Notes: generated by a model not told the origin, from the letters alone. A stretch of DNA of 64,000 nucleotides from Polytrichum commune (GCA_950295325.1 OX485805.1:46460758-46524757); one strand, 5' to 3'; positions 1 through 11,722 are shown, counted from the stretch's first letter. Translations and numbers: made by a program.

Positions 1-1498
1 TCTTTCGCAAATGCATGCAACACCTATCTCCTAATAGCCACAAACTATTGTAGCTGTAAAATTCCTCCTGATAAGCTCACAGTACTTTCACTCAATGATC
101 GTACTTTTCATTTTTCTTTCTTTGTTTTTACTCAATGATCTACTTGTGCAATTGATTCGATTTACTAAAAAAGACTGCTAAATCTCAAGGTTTCAGAGCT
201 GGAAGAGAAGCCCAAGTACATGTTTTCAGAGAACAGCGTATGGTGCCATGGAGGCTCTGGTGATTTCTGAAGGATATCACAAATTGCTTTCGATGTGAAA
301 CTAGCTCATTCGATGTGCAAGTTGGTGCTTAGGATCTTTATTTATACTTTCACTCTAAACCACGAGTAGTAGCTTAGGGTTGAGGGGTTTTTGATGTTTT
401 ACCTGTTTCAGAAATTACATATAGGTTTCGTGTGCACATAAGCATAGCTTACTCAATCTGATCCTTAGTGTTGAAGGTTTTAACATATTCTGCAATTAGT
501 TTCAACCAGGATCAGTTTAGCGTTGAGGGTTTAAGTCGCTTGATGTCTTCTGTGTCTGAAATGTCATGTACACATCACAAAATTCGTTCTGCAAGTTGGT
601 GTTCAAGATCTTAATTTATGCTCTCACCTCTAACCCCGATTCTGAGCTTAGGGGTTTAGGGTAATTGATGTTTTGCATATTTGAAAAAGTAGAAATAAGT
701 AAGTATGGTGTGCGCATAAACAAAGCTTATTCAATCTGTGAGTGGTCGATCTGATCCTTAGTGTTGAAGATGTTACATAATTTGCAGCCAGTTTCAGCCG
801 GAATTGGTTTGGGGTTTAAGGTGCTTGATGTCTCGATGAGTGATGAGAAGCCACAGGGAAGGGAGGCTGACGTCTAGTGCGCATGTCGGCCTGCGATCTT
901 CATTGATCAAGTTTTTACAAAATACGCAGTCAGTCTGTTTCAACCCCCAGAATCACACTACTAGAATTCTTCATAGTACATGTTTTTCAAAAACATCAAA
1001 AAATAAAAAAATTTAAGAGTTTTTTTAAAGTAAATTTAATCTAATTTTAAATGAGCGTTGGGTATTTGACATCTATTGGATTTCCACATATAATAGAACA
1101 AGTTGTCATAGAACATGTGCATGCATTGTGTTCCATGTACCTTTTCCAAGTCAAGGCAAATGAATTTGTCGCTTGCATTTGTACCAAGACAATCAGGTTT
1201 AGGGTTTGAGTGTTCGATGTCTTCATCGAGCATGCTCCAAAGCCACACGAAGGCAAAACACTAGTAGGAAAAGGCATTCGTTCTTTTGGGTTTTCACACA
1301 ACCCATGTGGCATGTGTCAACCGAAACCCATCAGAAAGGTCACACATTATCTTAGACGTGTGTGAAATCAATCGTTTCGACACACAAAAAAATTTGTTGT
1401 TTCGACATGCCCTAAATGAGAGTGTGTCAGTATGGATCGTGTCGAAAAGGCCCTCTATGTTTCCTTTTTCAATTGCAATTTTTCCTTTGCTTGTGCAG
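1..1498. other. AT-rich non-coding lead-in, probably intron or intergenic
   Basis: No convincing coding region is visible. The stretch is AT-rich and holds a tandem duplication (316 to about 835). If the PGG exon beginning at 1499 belongs to a longer gene, this is at least partly its upstream intron; earlier exons would lie in here unrecognised or before the window. A short open segment near 190-290 was considered, but it has no recognisable protein similarity. Confidence 0.5.
316..835 (+). repeat. Diverged tandem duplication, period about 274 bp
   Basis: The motif TGCAAGTTGGTG recurs at 316 and 590. The downstream order of landmarks is the same in both units: a CACTCTAA-like run, a GCTTAGGG(T/G)TT segment, a GTGTGCACATAA or GTGCGCATAA segment, AAGCTTAYTCAATCTG, GATCCTTAGTGTTGAAG, then a TGCAGCCAGTTTCA-like segment. 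The second copy ends near 835. It carries no open reading frame. Confidence 0.6.
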
Positions 1499-2287
1499 GT
1501 CACGGACTTGGAACAGCCCACAGAACGACTGGAGGAGAAGGAGGAGGTGTACATTCAGGGGATTAGTTTGATCAGCGTCGTCGCGACGCTCATTGCCAAC
1601 GTTGCCTACTTGGCGAGCGTCGACCCGATCCGGGGCTCGGAAGCTGACCCCCGACGGCAAGGCGTCGCGATCGCTTCCCGCATGCCGCTCCCCACCGTCT
1701 TCATGTTCTTCAACGCGTTTTCATTCTACGCGTCGGTCCTCGCAGTGGTGCTCATGACGGCCTTCATCCCCATCTACGGAACAGCGGGAGAATGGGGCGC
1801 CATCTTCCTCTCAGGCTCCGTGCCTGTCGTGCTCGGCCTTGTCGCATTCTACATCGCGTATATGGTGAGCGCCTGGGCAGTCCTCGACTCGTGGGGGACG
1901 CCGCTCGGCCTCACGCTCGGCGGTGTCCTCATGGTCGTGTACGTGAGGGTTTGGGCAGTGGGGCTCATGCGCGGGAACGTCGAGCGGCACTTGCAAATGA
2001 AGGCGAGGTACAGCGCGTGGGAGTGGTACAAAATGCGGTTCGAGGAAGCGGAGGAGGAGGAAGAAGAGAAACGGCGGCGCGTGGGAGGCCGAGAGCTTGC
2101 AAACGGCGGGGCTTCGATGTGGCAACAAATTTCCAAAGCTTGGAAGTCCGGGCGTTCCTCCTTGCGACGGTTTTGCTTCAGCCCCACCATTTGGCAGCTC
2201 TCGGTGCTTGGCACTGTGTCGGAGACACACAAGACTCGCAAGAGAATCAGCCTCATGTTCCAACACCTAGAGGGGAAAGCTCACTAA
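1499..2287 (+). CDS. PGG-domain (ankyrin-associated) membrane protein, last exon
   Basis: An in-frame exon of 262 codons plus TAA starts right after a strong 3' splice site (pyrimidine-rich tract, then TTGTGCAG at 1491-1498). GC content rises sharply at this point, so I take 1499 as the exon start rather than the ATG at 1286, which lies in intron-like sequence. The product has four hydrophobic segments, encoded at about 1557-1620, 1693-1780, 1794-1886 and 1903-1968. The first two, with VVATLIANVAYLASVDP and FMFFNAFSFYASVLAVVL, match the PGG domain of plant ankyrin-repeat membrane proteins; the usual PPGG turn is DPIRG here. A Glu-rich stretch (codons near 2040-2070) and a basic tail follow. 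In the family, ankyrin repeats normally precede this domain; none are seen here, so the gene is partial in this window or is an ankyrin-less variant. The last ~32 residues resemble a nearby dispersed repeat. The role is inferred from the family only: a membrane-anchored plant protein with signalling or defence relatives. Confidence 0.72.
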   Translation, partial: VTDLEQPTERLEEKEEVYIQGISLISVVATLIANVAYLASVDPIRGSEADPRRQGVAIASRMPLPTVFMFFNAFSFYASVLAVVLMTAFIPIYGTAGEWGAIFLSGSVPVVLGLVAFYIAYMVSAWAVLDSWGTPLGLTLGGVLMVVYVRVWAVGLMRGNVERHLQMKARYSAWEWYKMRFEEAEEEEEEKRRRVGGRELANGGASMWQQISKAWKSGRSSLRRFCFSPTIWQLSVLGTVSETHKTRKRISLMFQHLEGKAH

Positions 2288-3040
2288 TCTATCATTCATA
2301 GCCCCGGCTTCTTTTTCGCAAAAAAAACATCGTAATAGAAATGGAGAGAACATTCTCTGATCGGTTTCGTCAATTCATTCAACCATGCAAACCATCATGG
2401 GTAGGAAGCAGTGTTCAATATCGACGTCTTCAACACCTGTCAAATGCCATTTTGGCCGTCAAGAAGGCCTTTTTGTTTTGGATGGCACTTCACAACAATG
2501 TGCTATGCAAAGTTTCCACCAGTCACGGTGAAGGCCTCTCCAAAAACTACTTGTCACAAAATACAGTGGCTGTGATTTGCACATAGAAACATAGCTAGAT
2601 TCCATCTTGGAACTCTAGCAGACACTTCCAAATTCGGAAAATATGGATTGGGCAAGTATTTTTGGCACTCGGGAATTAACCAAAAACCAGAGGGCTTTGC
2701 CTTTGGAGTTGGATGATGATTAAGTGCATTATGTAGGGAATCTAAAGAATTTCAGTGCATCATTTTTTTGCATGTACTTCTTCAATCTAGTGAGACATCA
2801 TACTGTTTTCATATTTGATACAAAACGACCAACATCGAGGGTTTTTTTTTGTGAAGTGTTGCAAAAAAGTTTGAGTGAAGTGTGATTATTTTGAAGCCGT
2901 TCACTCTGAAATGCATATGCACACTTCAAACTTGAACACTGGTAGGAAACACCACTTGCATGTGACATGGCATGTGGATAGTTGTTGGTAGCGAGTAGGG
3001 AAAATGACTCCCAAAGTAGGTTGATCACCACAACACCCTT

Positions 3041-3415
3041 TTGCAGCTCATGGTGCTTGACGTTGTGCCAAAAGCCCACAAGAAGTACAAGTAGATCAAC
3101 TTATGGTCCAACACTTGGAGAGGAAAACCCACAAAAGGGTCCTATGTGAAGCATAGACAAAATAACAAATCTTCTTTTGAATGTTTGTTTGTTTAAGCAT
3201 ATTAACCACATGATGAAGCGTCACTAGTAGGTGGACTTGAACCGACATGTGGATAGTTGTTTGTAGCGAGTAGAGAAAATGACTCCCAAATAGGTTAGTC
3301 ACTACAACATTGTTTGATAGCTTGCAGTGCTTTGGAGTGTGTTGAAAATCCACAAGAGGCACAAGAAGATCAGTAGGTTGTGTTCCAACACATGGAGGGA
3401 AGCCCCATCATGGTA
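3041..3415 (+). repeat. Two degenerate copies of the PGG-exon tail repeat
   Basis: Positions 3041-3140 and 3311-3415 align with 2190-2290. Shared landmarks in order are a GCAGCT(C)-GGTGCTTG segment, CACAAGA-AC-AGA segments, a TCCAACAC segment and GGAGRGGAAARCCCAC. Both copies carry stops or frame changes relative to the PGG reading frame. Each is preceded by a shared block (GATAGTTGTTKGTAGCGAGT, then AAAATGACTCCCAAA) at about 2970-3030 and 3245-3295, so the unit is longer than the coding match. Confidence 0.65.
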
Positions 3416-3959
3416 AATGATGGGTTCTTTGCATTGTCATGTTAGCTATTGAACACTTAATAGTGAACAAATTTTGAGTACATGGTCCAATCTCGTTTAA
3501 ACACTTGTCTTCTTGGTGTTTGTCCGTAGATCCAAACCTAACCACACCACTTGAATGTAGGTGTCCAATTAAGATAAGTGATTGAATTAGGTTTGCTAAC
3601 CTTAAAGCAAGCCCACTCATCACTCATTTTGCATCTTGCATCCTCTCTATAGTCCATATCTTGACAAACTCAAAAGTAGATGACATACTACATAAAATAG
3701 GTGTTGCGTCACTAAACCTAAAAGTAGACTGCAACTCATGAGGTATCAAATACTTATTGCAAACCTCGGCTTGTTTTCCCTTTGAAAACCATCTTCTTTT
3801 CCTTCTATCATGAATTTCCCAAATGCAATATATCCAAGATGAGTGGGCTTGCTCTAATATGCCATTCCTAGGATGGCCTAATTATAAAACAAAAAAAGAA
3901 CCCAAGAAAAGAATAAAACTCCCAACCTATCAGTTGTTGGTTCATTTAAGTATGGAGAG

Positions 3960-4240
3960 GAAACAACACCCATAGGCGGACTTGAGCCAACATGCAGATA
4001 GTAACATGTAGTGAGTAGGAAATGAATCCTAAGTAGACTACCCACTGCGACACTTAGATGCTTGCGAATGGAAGGCAACTGTCAAGTAGATTGTTGATCG
4101 CAACAAAAAGACAATCGAGAAAAGAAATGAGAATGGTTATGAGCACAAATATAACAAAGTTACCTCCTTCAAGAGGACTTCTCCTTTGCTTGTGCAATCA
4201 CAAGTTTGCACTAAACCATATGGCCTGAGAGCACTTCACC
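3960..4240 (+). repeat. Dispersed repeat shared with 43540-43840
   Basis: The stretch shares with 43540-43840 the order CTAAGTAG/CAAGTAGGT, TTAGATGCTTG(C/A)GAATGGAA, CAAGAGGACT, then TTGTGCAATCACAAGT. Both copies lack coding potential. No terminal inverted repeat was recognised, so the class is unknown. Confidence 0.55.
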
Positions 4241-4933
4241 TTTGTCATGACATGGACACCTCGTTTGTTTTTCCTTTCTGATATATATTTATATATATAT
4301 ATTGGTATGGGAGACACATATAAATATAAATAATAATCAAGATTCGATTAAAAATGGGGGCACAACAAACAGGAAAGTGGATATGATTTCTCGCTTGCAA
4401 TTGTACAAACCTGCTAGAGAATCAGGAGATTTTTATGCTGCACACAGGCACCAAAGCATACAACACAAACACCATCATACTCGTAAGATGGCAATATACT
4501 TACTTCATAAGAAAACCAACACCAATCCGAGGGTCACTCTTTTGCAACACCCTCCAAAGTGCAGTTGAAGATCTATCTTCATTTTTTGAGGGTCATCAAT
4601 CACTGCTGGAGAATGTGAACCCTAATCTATTTCCTCTTCTTTTTTAGATTTTTAGGGCACATTCAACCTGTGTAGTAGGCCACCACATGGTTTGACACAA
4701 CCCTTAACATACTACACCAAGGGCGACACCCAAATAACCTGTTTTTCTTTCTTTTTTTTACAAGAGTTGAGCAAGAATTACAAGTCTTCAGCCCGTCTTA
4801 AGCTCCCATTGAGATGAGTGAGTGGATGATTGAAGCCATAGACCATCATGGTGAACTGTAAGATTCAACTTTATGAACCCTAATTTTTCAGGGTTGCAGA
4901 GAGTTTATTTTGGGCTAGGCTAAACGAGGAAAA

Positions 4934-5915
4934 GGGTTGGTTTACAACTTTACACCATGGACCATATAGGTGCCGTGCACATGAGCAACCATCAGTTCCT
5001 CCCCCTGGCGGAGGTGATGAATCTCATCTAGTTCCACCAACAAAGGTGGTGAAGTGGACTGTCCGCCTTAGCCTGGAAGCCACGTGTTTGCCGCCCTCCG
5101 CCCGATAATTTTCTTGCAAGCTTCTTATTATGGAACAATTTCAAACTCCCTCTCTCCTTTCTCTCTCACATTCACATACACATATTGAGGTAAAAAAAAC
5201 GGCGGGAAAGATGAATGCAAGAAGCGGGCAGAGGTGGAGGTTGGGACAGCAAGGCGCTCTTTGCCCGCTTGGCTTGTGAGCTTGCTACATAGGTTTGCAT
5301 GCACCCCCGGTTGGCCAACCGCAGGGGGCCACGTGGACCTCCGCCAAGCAGCTAGTGGGGCGGACTGGTGCCCATGTGCGCAACTCTATAGTTGGACCAT
5401 GGAAGATGGCCTTTTCCCATGGTCGGACTTCATGGTCCAACTTCCATGGTCTGATTTCTTTAAAAATCAATTTACAAAGCGTTTGGGCCCCTCACTAGGT
5501 GTAAACCAAATGTGGACCAAGAGGAATGACCATGCACCAAAAAGTGAATGTGTTGATTTTTCTAATATATGTCCAAAAAGGGTAATTTTGAAAAAAAAAA
5601 TCAAGTTTGACCGTTCTTTTGTCTTCATCTTCTCTTCCCCCCCAAAAAAAATTTAAAATTATTTATAACAACATTTCTCTACCATGGGCCCTTGCCTTTT
5701 ACTATTAGAGCACCTCTTTTGCCTCTCCCATTGCAGAACCCCTTGGACCATGTCAGTGGATAATGTAGGCCTTAAAATATGTCTTTTCGGGACCTCGAAC
5801 TCCATGGTCACTTTGACATTTTTTTTCCTTGGTGTAAACCGAAGTGGTCCCGGGACTGGTCACAATTTTTAAAAGGCCTTGGGATGACTTCATGGTCCAT
5901 GGTGTAAACAACCCC
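4934..5915. mobile_element. 982-bp TIR transposon, non-autonomous
   Basis: The left end begins GGGTTGGTTTACA and reaches CCATGGACCAT at 4955-4965. The right end, read in reverse, begins GGGGTTGTTTACACC and also reaches CCATGGACCAT. The left copy has an extra ~8 bp inside the TIR. GGTGTAAACC-type motifs recur inside near 5499, 5831 and 5901, as subterminal transposase sites often do. No transposase is encoded. The terminal sequence is reminiscent of PIF/Harbinger (Tourist-like) ends, but the flanking trinucleotides (AAA left, TAA right) do not form a clean TWA target duplication, so the superfamily is uncertain. Confidence 0.6.
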
Positions 5916-6097
5916 TAAGCCTACAAACACCAAATTCATACTTGGAAATTTCTCGAAGACTGACAATTGCCACTTCAAGTGTGGCAGGTTTAGGCGGCTT
6001 GAACTTGTCTAGAAAACCTTTTTACAAAATTAAGACCACGGCCCTCATTTGGCACCATTGCAATCCAAATGTATTGAACATATATAGAAAAAAAGAA

Positions 6098-6240
6098 ACC
6101 AACGTTGGCAATCCGACGTGAATTTAAGCATGTTGGCCTTACCTTGCTCAAGAGTCTCTTGGTGCATGGTGGGGTTTACTGCCTATCATGTGGTAGGTGG
6201 ATTCTTGTTTGTTGTCGTGGCCCACAGTTTCCCGGATTCT
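6098..6240 (-). mobile_element. SINE fragment, 3' half
   Basis: On the minus strand this matches the 3' half of the fuller copy at 58531-58790. It contains the conserved tail CACGTCGGATTGCC followed by AACGTTGGTT, and the GCAGTAAACCCC plus CACCAAGAG block. The tRNA-like 5' part is missing, typical of 5' truncation. Confidence 0.6.
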
Positions 6241-6465
6241 TAATTAACCGTCTTGTTAGGTTAAAAGAATAATACAGACGGAGGAAAGTAGGATAGGTAG
6301 AGTAAGTGGTAGGCATTATGTAGGTTAGTTCTTCAAGAGCGAGAAGAAAAATAACAATCCTTAAAGTAGTTAAAATCATCAAATTAAGTTAGTATTAGGA
6401 ATTCTATTTCGGCGGAAACCTTAGAGTGGAGTGGACCGCACAGGCGACAGCGGGCCGCAACCGTC

Positions 6466-8316
6466 ATGGCGACCCAATCTCGGAGGAGGATCTTGGACAA
6501 GCCGATAGCCCTCCGTAAGGTACATGTCTTCACCCCCACTGGCAGAGAAGAGAGTAATGAGCTGGAGGCAGACCTAAGGCGCATGGGCTGCCTCGGGCTA
6601 TTGAAAAAATCTTGGAGAGTGCGATGTGAGGAGATGGTGAGGGAATTGGTCACTGGGGAGGTGGACCAGATTTATGCTTCCACCATCCGGGGCCGACTGG
6701 ATAGGTGGAATGCGGAATTGTAGAGTAGGGTTTACGGGTTCAAGCAGGGAGGGGAAGGTATGGCCACTAAGAAAGAAGATTGCACCAGGGATAAGTTCTC
6801 TCAGAAATTGGATCCCAAATATGGTTACTTTGTGAAAAATTGCAAGGACGAGAGAGAAATGAGGATGTTAGCTTTCTTGGTACCAATTCTGAGCCCGGAG
6901 AAGCCCCAGAACATCACTTTCATCTTAGCCACCACCTGGCTTCTTGCATACTCCGAGAAGAAGTTGGTAGATTGGGAAAGTATCATTGGGAAGTTGGTGC
7001 ACCGGTTGGCAACCAACACCAAGCGCGGACAACCTTCTTACATTGGTCCTTTCTTCTTCCACCTTTACGCGCACGAAAACTTGCTCATGGACGAAGAGGA
7101 AATCTAATGGATAGGGCATCAAACCATGCGGGAGCTCCAAACCACCGACTCGGAGCCAGAGTTGGGCCAGGAATATGTGGCGGACTTCAGCAACGAAGAG
7201 CGGCCCGTGTCCAAGAAGAGGAAACTGATGTTGGGGAATCTTGCGACGCGGACTAGGTCCGCCACCAAACCCGGAGGAGGTGGAACTTCCACCTTCACCT
7301 TGGAGGACAATCCGGTAGATTCCATTATCCGCGACCTGGAGGGAGTATGGTCCCGGATTGCAGAGTATGAGCTGCAAATGCAACAGGTAGGAGAACTTGT
7401 GGGCAACCCTCCGCGGAAGAGTTTGGTTGCCGCAATACAAGAAGCCTTCCAAGATCCGCGCCGGTTGCGGGAGCTGGAGCGTAAGGTAGACCACCTTACT
7501 GCGGAAAATCGGAAGACCACGGAGTAGGTACGGAAGTTGAAGGCGAAATAAGAGGCGCTCCTGAAACAGATGAAGAATACCACCCTCACGATGCAAAAGG
7601 TGAGTAACATGGTGGATATCCCGGGGAATGTGTGGTGGAAAGCCAAGATGTTCGACGCAGAATTGAAAAATGCGGGCCACGTTTCCAGGTCGAAGATGGT
7701 TACCTTCATCATGGATCAAGGAAGTAAGATGGACGCAACTTTGAAAGCAATGAAGGCCCTCATTGCTACCTGCATGGAGTTGTTTCCCACCACGGTAGAG
7801 TCATCGGAAGAAGGATAAACCTCATCGAGCTACTCCGACTTGATCCCTCATGATATGGTGGAAATTCAGGATGCCGCGGAAGGAGGTGGAAACCAACATG
7901 GGGAAGAGGTGGACCAAGTGGGAGACATCACGGCGATCACGACGCTCATGGCACCGCCGATTTCCGCCATTGAGTTGGTGGTTCTCAATGCTAACCCGGT
8001 TTTCTCCACCGTTGGGAAGGAAGCCTTGGATGGTTGTCACGTGGCCGAGGTAACACCACCGAGCCCTGTCATGGCCTTCCAGATGGTTGTCCGGGATCCG
8101 CTGCCGCTTGCACTACTTGCTCCGGGATTTCCGCCGGACAGCCAATTGTTCGCACCACTCGCGCCGGACGTTGCGGAGACGGTGGACCACGTGGGAGTGA
8201 TTCCCGGGCCCAATGGGCACGAGGTGTCAGTGCCACCCCACGTGCTCCATCTTTGGCAACGGACAAGGTGGACTGCCGCGAGGAGCGGAAGCAGAATAAG
8301 AAGGAAGCCAAGCTGA
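6466..8316 (+). pseudogene. Decayed transposon ORF (gag-like / plant transposon protein)
   Basis: Five open segments in one and the same frame (6466-6720, 6760-7104, 7126-7524, 7570-7815, 7840-8313) are separated only by stop codons: TAG near 6721, TAA 7105, TAG 7525, TAA about 7549 and TAA 7816. This is a single ancestral coding sequence of about 600 codons with higher GC than its surroundings. Segment one has a LKKSWRVRCEEMVRELV helix like the N-terminal part of the putative plant transposon protein / retroelement gag-type families. Segment two continues with LVDWESIIGKLVHRLA and a PSYIGPFFFHLYAHENLL motif. The third is basic, then coiled-coil-like (RRLRELERKVDHLTAEN), the fourth is helical, and the fifth is Pro-rich and probably spacer. 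No protease, RT or integrase follows. Family assignment is by style only; the pseudogene status is clear. Confidence 0.65.
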
Positions 8317-10620
8317 AGAAGCGGAATGATAGGGAGTAGATTTTAGTTAGGATTCCATTTTGGGTTGTTTTAGGCAAGTAGTTAGTTGGCCCCAAATTGT
8401 GTGCTTTGTCATTTTCTTTATTTAGGTTCTGATCTCTCAATAAGGTGGATTATCAGGACTGTCACGTGGCCCTCGATTTCCAGCATGGAAACCATGGCAT
8501 GTGGGTATTAGTTTTGGTTTAAGAGGGAACACTTCGGTGTTTTTCCCATCATTTTGCAATGCAAGTGTTTTTTTGTTCAATTCAGACCTTATGCTTTACT
8601 CCACCTTCGGTTTGAGTTGAGTCTTAAGTCCATGTGTAATGCAAGTGGTCCCTCTTTTTCCGTACTTGAGGTTTCCGAGTTTTCCGCCATTCCCTATCAC
8701 TGTGTAGATTAGTTAGGTTAGTATTCCGTGATAGGACAAGAGGTCAGTAATACCCCGAGGTGCGTGTGGTTAAAACGCCCCTGTATGAACAGGTGATGGG
8801 CGGAGGAATCTTAAGCACGGAAAGGCAGAAATGATTGGACGAGCAAGGGGAAAGAACCCCACCGTGGGATTGTTGGGCAAGGGGAGTTCCGCACACACGG
8901 GAGGTTCTTCCCCACTTACTCCGTCCAACTAGGGACCGACAATGAGCAGCAGTGGATAGACCTGTCCAATAGTAGGGGGAGAGTTCTGGTTTACGCCTTT
9001 CACTTGCCGTGACCTGGAGGTGGATCATACCGATCAGCAGTAACGGACTGGTCTAGAACACTCATGTACCTGCCGCGACTGGCGCTTGGTTCCCACCGCG
9101 GATGGTAGGCGTGGTAGCCCTATCCCTATGTTAGCCCCGCCGTCACGGAAAACAATATACCATGGGTCCTATTCTGTGTGACCGGTGGAACAGCACAAGC
9201 TACCCATTGTAAGGATAGAAACGCAGATGTTACGTTTCCACCTTTCTCAAGGGAGGATTCAGTTTCCGCATGTGGTATAGTGGAAACTGTGCCATCACGG
9301 AAAGCGGATCATGCTGGTTTTGTAGACCCAAAACTTCCTCCACCTTTCCCCCCGTTAAAGGGGGTGGCACGTGTTGGATACCTGAATGGGACACCTTCCC
9401 GAGGGAGGGCTGCCCACATCATAACACCAGTCTAAGGGAGTAGTAATTAGAAGGAGGAAGTGGAGATAGGGAGACAACCCGGAGAAACCAACCCAAAGGA
9501 CAAGATCCTGATGAAAAACTACCAAGTCTCTCTGAGCATTCTAGCCTAAAACACTAGAATTATTGTCCTTGTGATACGGTCAAAAATCTAGCGGATAGTG
9601 GAAATACAGGTCAGATCCGCTACCTTTATCGCGGAAACCTTATCCTGGAAGTCATGACCCGTAATAAGGAATCTTAGAATGGAGTGTATATAGTTGTCAT
9701 ACTATGGATTCGGGACGCTGAGTCTATTGTTGTTACTACTCTAGGGTGGGAGCTTGTCCATACTTTGTGTTGTGTTCCCTACCTCGGTCCACTACCGGGA
9801 AGGCGGAAATTTCCATGCTATAATTTCTGTAATATCCCGGATTTCTTAATCTGATTTGTGTTATCTTAGTTTCTTGTGTTTCTTGTGTGTGTGTTAGTGA
9901 AAGATTTCCTCCCTCTGTGTTGTGAACGACCGCAAGTTCTTCGTGGGAACGAACTTGGCGCGGCTGTGATGTTTTACGCGTTTATTAGGTTAATTTAATA
10001 AATACGTCACCACCGTGCTACGACATTTGTGAAAGTAATGTACTTTAGTAACATAAACAGGAAGTTTTGCCAAGGGTACTTAAAGCTCCATTGATTGTGC
10101 TATAAAACCTTGATTTGCAAAATGCCCTAGGCCTTAGGCCTTATCTAATATACAATGTAATGTTCAAGTAGTCGGTAAATAGTCACTATTCCTCACCATT
10201 CCAAAAATTGTCAACCATCAACAATGGCATATTGAGCGAACGGTGTAGGGATGACCCATGACATTGATTGATATGCCTGGGTGCAACATGTCGGGACGGC
10301 ATGGGAGCATACTAGTCACATACAAAAAAAATTATGATTGCATGGAATGTTCTAGCTTGAGTGTGCACTTGGGTTTCACGAAGGTGTGCCGGTGCATTCC
10401 ATGTGGTAGACTCCACCATCCCAAGTGGATTCCATATGTAAGAGCCCCTCATGCTCTTGTCCTCAAAGTTAATTTGAACACAATGCTTTATTGATTGTGC
10501 TACATTGGGCAAGGATTTGTGCCATTCAAGTAAGTTGAATGTAAAAATGTCAGAATCCCTTATAGCTCGGAGATTTCTTTTATTAGTATCATGATCTTGG
10601 AATCAACAAAGAAGACCACA
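8317..10620. other. Non-coding tail of the decayed element and intergenic sequence
   Basis: No gene is seen. Up to about 9970 the base composition stays as GC-rich as the decayed ORF, and GCGGAAACCTTA recurs at about 6411 and 9633, which suggests that the element extends to about 9.7-10 kb. I could not identify a paired LTR, primer-binding site or target duplication. The remainder to 10620 is AT-rich with no feature. Confidence 0.4.
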
Positions 10621-10623
10621 AAT

Positions 10624-10777
10624 TAGTTTAGTGAGATAAAATTGGGATGAAATCAATCATAAACCTATAGGGAATAGTTTAGTGAGATAAAGTTGGGATG
10701 AAATCAACCATAACCTATAGGGAATAGTTTAGTGAGATAAAGTTGGGATGAAATAACCATAAACCATATAGGGGATA
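10624..10777 (+). repeat. Three tandem copies of a ~51-bp unit
   Basis: Units begin at 10624, 10675 and 10725 with TAGTTTAGTGAGATAAA, followed by TTGGGATGAAAT and ACC(TA)TATAGGG. The copies differ by a few bases, so the duplication is moderately recent. Confidence 0.85.
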
Positions 10778-11362
10778 AGATAGGCAACCCTTATACAAAT
10801 TTTCCTTTTCTTATTGCGTATCTATATTGCTATAATTTGATTGGTATGTGGTTTGGTGTGACTCCAAGAATAGATATGTTTAAAAGAGATTGGACTACAT
10901 GCTCAAAAATATGATAACCATTATAAGCTCATTAGTCAACATAATTGGGAAGAGAACTATATGACCACTTAATGAGTACATGAATCTTCACTTTGATGAT
11001 TAACAAGATATTCACATGAGCTCTGAAAATTACAAGGAAAGTGGCTATGACCTTAATTTGGATTCGCTAACTGTCTCGTACTAATTGTGTGTTTCATATC
11101 CTAGAAGAAGTGGGCTAGCCGGGAAAAAAAGTAACCATGTAACACCCATCTAACTTAGTTCTATATTGGGGCCCCTTACTTGAGTGGCACAAATCCTGTG
11201 GATTCCCCTATAAATTCACCATGTGTCGATTGTATGCAGATCCTTCACTTGCCTAGTGATGCTTTTCACACTGCCATTACCAATCCAACTTCCAATAAGT
11301 AGAGGTTGAATAGAATTTTCTTTCAGATGTACAAAACATCTATAAATATTCAACCACTGTTC

Positions 11363-11722
11363 TCTCAAGAGCCCTGGGCTAGATCACATCTTCATTCGGC
11401 TGGGCCCCACCCCTCCCACGCCTCTTTCATTGCCTGGTCTTCTAGCTTGCCTGCACCTGCCTGGGAACTCTTCCTCGTTCGGAACCAATGTGATAATACC
11501 TGGTCACTTAAGCCATCAATCTCCTTTGGCATGTGAAGGAACTTCATTAGATAACTTGGGATTAATGAAAGTGATAATTTTGACTGGGTATTGTCACATT
11601 GGTTCCCAACGAGAAAGAGTTCTTACACAGGTGTGGGTAGGAAAACCGGGTAGTGAAAAAAACATGGGAGGGGCGGGGCCTAGCTAAATGAAGATGTGAT
11701 CTAGCCTAAGGTCTCAAGATTG
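11363..11722. mobile_element. Hairpin MITE with ~140-bp inverted arms
   Basis: The left arm (11363-11506) and right arm (11581-11722) are near-perfect reverse complements over nearly their whole length. Examples are GCTAGATCACATCTTCAT against ATGAAGATGTGATCTAGC, a CCCCACCCCTCCCA / TGGGAGGGGCGGGG pair, and GGAACCAATGTGA / TCACATTGGTTCC. The ~75-bp centre is the loop. The element is non-coding and would fold into a long RNA hairpin if transcribed. The target duplication is not clear. Confidence 0.8.

Larger units (their letters stand above)
2288..4933. other. Gene-free stretch built of dispersed repeats
   Basis: No coding region is supported. The stretch contains two degenerate relatives of the PGG exon 3' end (3041-3140, 3311-3415) and a further repeat unit at 3960-4240 that recurs at 43540-43840. 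Short open frames here interrupt each other and show no domain. A poly(A) site for the PGG gene is not obvious. Confidence 0.5.

Noticed and set aside
6466-8316. Stops in one frame as evidence of U-to-C RNA editing
   Set aside because: Such editing is known for organelle transcripts of some plants; this is a nuclear-looking transposon relic, and deamination explains TAG/TAA from CAG/CAA more simply.
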